From Nitrospirota bacterium (GTDB lineage: Bacteria; Nitrospirota; Nitrospiria; JACQBZ01): a stretch of DNA of 5,387 nucleotides. The position numbers and the translations under genes were made by a program. Under the pieces are notes generated by a model, which searched no databases, was not told the DNA's origin, and saw nothing but the letters and a program-made list of their open reading frames with translations. The stretch is from assembly GCA_016198945.1 (NCBI GenBank), contig JACQHO010000125.1:1-5387 (forward strand), in the 5' to 3' direction. This document shows positions 5,047-5,387 of the stretch, one piece after another; positions within the stretch are counted from its first letter, which is position 1; each line of letters opens with the position of its first letter.

Positions 5047-5387
5047 TGGATCCGGACCCTCCCGGTCAGGGCGACCGTCATCTGTCGCTGCTCGTTCCGG
5101 GAACTGCGCAAGGTAATGGTCGTCCAATCGGTCGTGATGCCGTTCGGCTGAAAGGTGATCACCGCGCCGCCGGTGGAGTCCACCAGGTCGATCTCTCCGA
5201 AGCCTTGACGACGGTCTTGAAGGTCCCTCACCCATCCGATCGGTATTCCTGGGCGGGACTTCCTTTCGATCCGATACCGATCCGTTTCAAGGTCCAGAAC
5301 CACGGAAACGGGCCGGCGCTCCGCCAGGGCCAGCTGCCGGGCCCAACGCAGGTCCGAAACCAGGTCGCGGGCCGCGCTGTTGAGCCG
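5043..5387 (-). CDS. fimT: GspH/FimT-like minor pilin, 5' end missing
   Basis: The reading frame is open from the window edge and encodes the last 114 residues before a TGA at 5043-5045. The first residues, RLNSAARDLVSDLRWARQLA, match the amphipathic helix that follows the membrane segment in GspH/FimT/FimU proteins, with the ARDL and AR-LA pattern and the usual RRPV(S/T)V strand after it. The prepilin leader and most of the hydrophobic helix lie beyond the right edge. The C-terminal half contains the typical ITFQPNG motif (about residues 79-85 of the visible part) and ends in a VALTGRVRI strand, as in FimT. A GTG at 5303 is internal to the family domain and not a start. It is the first gene of the visible operon and is translationally coupled to pilV. 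The symbol is given by family and order only; fimU is equally possible. Confidence -1.
   Translation of the reverse strand, partial: RLNSAARDLVSDLRWARQLALAERRPVSVVLDLETDRYRIERKSRPGIPIGWVRDLQDRRQGFGEIDLVDSTGGAVITFQPNGITTDWTTITLRSSRNEQRQMTVALTGRVRIQ

Noticed and set aside
5047..5235. Upstream extension of the PilV frame to an ATG at 5235
   Set aside because: It would add 63 residues rich in Arg, Asp and His before the prepilin leader and overlaps the GspH/FimT gene, which is clearly coding there.

Overview
All five convincing protein-coding genes, two of them partial, lie on the minus strand, so the biology reads from right to left. The window fits a GC-rich Gram-negative bacterium with type IV pili. 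Nitrospirota or a delta-proteobacterial-type lineage seems plausible from the style of the secreted Kelch/TIG protein and the REP-like repeats. That placement is inference only, because there is no rRNA or other marker gene.

Right part (3265-5387): a tightly packed minor-pilin operon in the order GspH/FimT-like (5' end cut off by the window edge), PilV-like, PilW-like, PilX-like. Successive genes overlap by 4, 4 and about 8 bases, two of these as ATGA stop/start overlaps, which implies translational coupling. Their products would form the priming complex at the tip of a type IV pilus or pseudopilus. This is the canonical fimU/fimT-pilV-pilW-pilX order.

Middle (about 2455-3256): a visibly AT-richer cassette with one intact REP-associated tyrosine transposase (RAYT, Y1/HUH family). 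It is bracketed by short hairpins whose cores are inverted copies of each other, and by a 21-base imperfect direct repeat. It sits exactly where pilY1 usually follows pilX.

Left part (1-2325, with its promoter near 2390-2417): the first 775 codons of a large secreted multidomain protein. It has a signal peptide, an N-terminal beta module, a six-repeat Kelch propeller, a Big_5 Ig-like domain, two TIG-like domains and the start of a Cys-containing InlB-B-type repeat. It runs off the left edge without a stop. It has its own near-perfect sigma70-type promoter. An almost perfect 28-base palindrome lies in frame inside its Big_5 domain and looks like a second, unrelated REP-type element tolerated within a coding region.

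Taken together, the window shows a pilus-tip assembly operon followed by a secreted propeller/Ig protein, separated by a RAYT cassette. A functional link between the pilins and the Kelch protein (a PilY1-like adhesin role) is attractive but unproven. I see no tRNA, rRNA, CRISPR array or convincing intrinsic terminator.
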